Positions 63,635 to 64,000 of a stretch of 64,000 nt of DNA are shown here, piece after piece. Position numbers and translations under genes: made by a program. Every line of letters starts with the position of its first letter. Positions within the stretch are counted from its first letter, which is position 1. Source of the DNA: Candidatus Aquicultor sp. (GTDB taxonomy: Bacteria > Actinomycetota > Aquicultoria > Aquicultorales > Aquicultoraceae); contig DASXVE010000015.1 in the NCBI GenBank assembly GCA_036504445.1, positions 1 to 64,000 on the forward strand, read 5' to 3'. The notes beneath the pieces are model-generated. The model saw only the letters and a program-made list of their open reading frames with translations. It was not told where the DNA came from and searched no databases.

Positions 63635-63669
63635 TATAAAAAAGGACCCAAGTCGAGCCCTTTTTTATA
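63635..63669. terminator. AT-rich hairpin upstream of dapL
   Basis: TATAAAAAAGG (63635-63645) pairs with CCTTTTTTATA (63659-63669). It can terminate in either direction, ending the SLH gene's transcript on the minus strand. Confidence 0.75.
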
Positions 63670-63772
63670 CCGATATATAGATGTATAATATTTATCGCAT
63701 CACGCCGCTACCTAAGAGTTGTTTACACTGTTTATTTCTATTTTGAAAATTTGCAAGCGCGTTCGCGATTAT

Positions 63773-64000
63773 CTAGTCTTTGACTGTTCCTGCGACCATC
63801 TTGGCTCCTTCGGCGCGAGTCGCCCGGCCGGCGGGCTTAAAGGTACCGTCCGTGTAGCCACTGATTATACCGGCCTTAACACATGAGCCGATATAGTTTT
63901 TCGCCCAGGAGCCTTTGACATCCCAGAGCGATGTCGAACCGGCGCCGAGACGCAACGTTTTGGCGATAATCGTAGCGATCTCCGCCCTGGTAATCCTGCT
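63773..64000 (-). CDS. SLH-domain protein, C-terminal part (cut by window edge)
   Basis: About 75 residues ending in an S-layer-homology repeat: VKGSWAKNYIGSCVKAGIISGYTDGTFKPAGRATRAEGAKMVA (pattern W-x6-V-x2-GII-x-G-x2-DGTF-P-x3-TRAE). An upstream repeat end (ITRAEIATIIAKTL) runs into the window edge, so the gene begins beyond 64000. SLH repeats anchor proteins to secondary cell-wall polymer. The rest of the protein is outside the window. Confidence 0.8.
   Translation of the reverse strand, partial: SRITRAEIATIIAKTLRLGAGSTSLWDVKGSWAKNYIGSCVKAGIISGYTDGTFKPAGRATRAEGAKMVAGTVKD

Overview
The window reads as about 64 kb of chromosome from a strictly anaerobic Gram-positive-type bacterium. The gene content would suit a deep actinobacterial or Coriobacteriia/Firmicutes-like lineage, but this placement is inference from gene content and not from a marker tree. 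Indicators are a LexA box of the CGAAC-N4-GTTTG type, a short EF-Ts, DapL lysine synthesis, class III ribonucleotide reductase (NrdD/NrdG), ferredoxin-linked indolepyruvate oxidoreductase, radical-type dehydratase activases, a multiheme cytochrome c and an SLH-domain surface protein. I found no rRNA, tRNA, CRISPR array, insertion sequence or prophage.

Layout. 0.4-2.1 kb: flavodoxin, a frameshifted DUF4386 membrane gene and small membrane proteins. 2.3-6.4 kb: a KimA-type potassium importer followed by a short KdpD kinase and KdpE regulator, with OmpR-type direct repeats upstream. 6.6-16.7 kb: housekeeping run rpsB-tsf-pyrH-frr-uppS-cdsA-dxr-rseP-ispG-proS plus a glycosyltransferase (translation, UMP kinase, isoprenoid and phospholipid synthesis). 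17.3-20.4 kb (minus strand): ArsR/SmtB repressor, heavy-metal P1B ATPase and 2[4Fe-4S] ferredoxin. 20.6-24.9 kb: cysteine desulfurase, dihydrolipoamide dehydrogenase, potassium channel with RCK domain, apt. 25.4-35.7 kb: IorAB, two LivK lipoproteins, LivHMGF and phenylacetate-CoA ligase, a coherent aromatic/branched-chain amino acid uptake and oxidation island. 35.8-38.2 kb: orphan membrane or surface proteins and a gene-poor stretch. 38.2-44.3 kb (minus strand): 2-hydroxyacyl-CoA-dehydratase-like cluster with its activase, a TetR regulator and a decayed ABC permease. 44.6-46.6 kb: ECF sigma factor with an RsgI-like anti-sigma protein. 46.7-49.5 kb: adenine deaminase, an orphan protein, dUTPase. 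49.7-53.1 kb: a seven-heme cytochrome with a long leader, and an orphan small protein. 53.2-57.2 kb: NrdG, thioredoxin-like protein, NrdD, NrdR. 57.3-64 kb: DUF2807 lipoproteins, membrane proteins, LexA, HflX, DapL and the end of an SLH protein.

The most striking observation is in the metal ATPase. Its second heavy-metal-binding domain carries an in-frame TGA exactly where the first cysteine of the CxxC motif should be (GLD-TGA-PDC). Eighteen bases downstream lies a 7-bp perfect stem with loop GCAAA, the geometry of a bacterial SECIS element. This is either a selenocysteine-containing (UxxC) metal ATPase co-transcribed with a ferredoxin, or a nonsense mutation. Other points worth attention: rseP and hflX both lack any canonical start codon at the expected position; the potassium channel has an Arg in its selectivity filter; and the cytochrome transcript has a roughly 350-nt leader bounded by an 11-bp inverted repeat.

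Working together, the genes describe an anaerobe that imports amino acids, deaminates them and oxidises the resulting aryl-pyruvates through ferredoxin to acyl-CoA. It probably passes electrons to extracytoplasmic multiheme cytochromes, makes deoxynucleotides by the glycyl-radical route, and controls potassium and toxic metals carefully.
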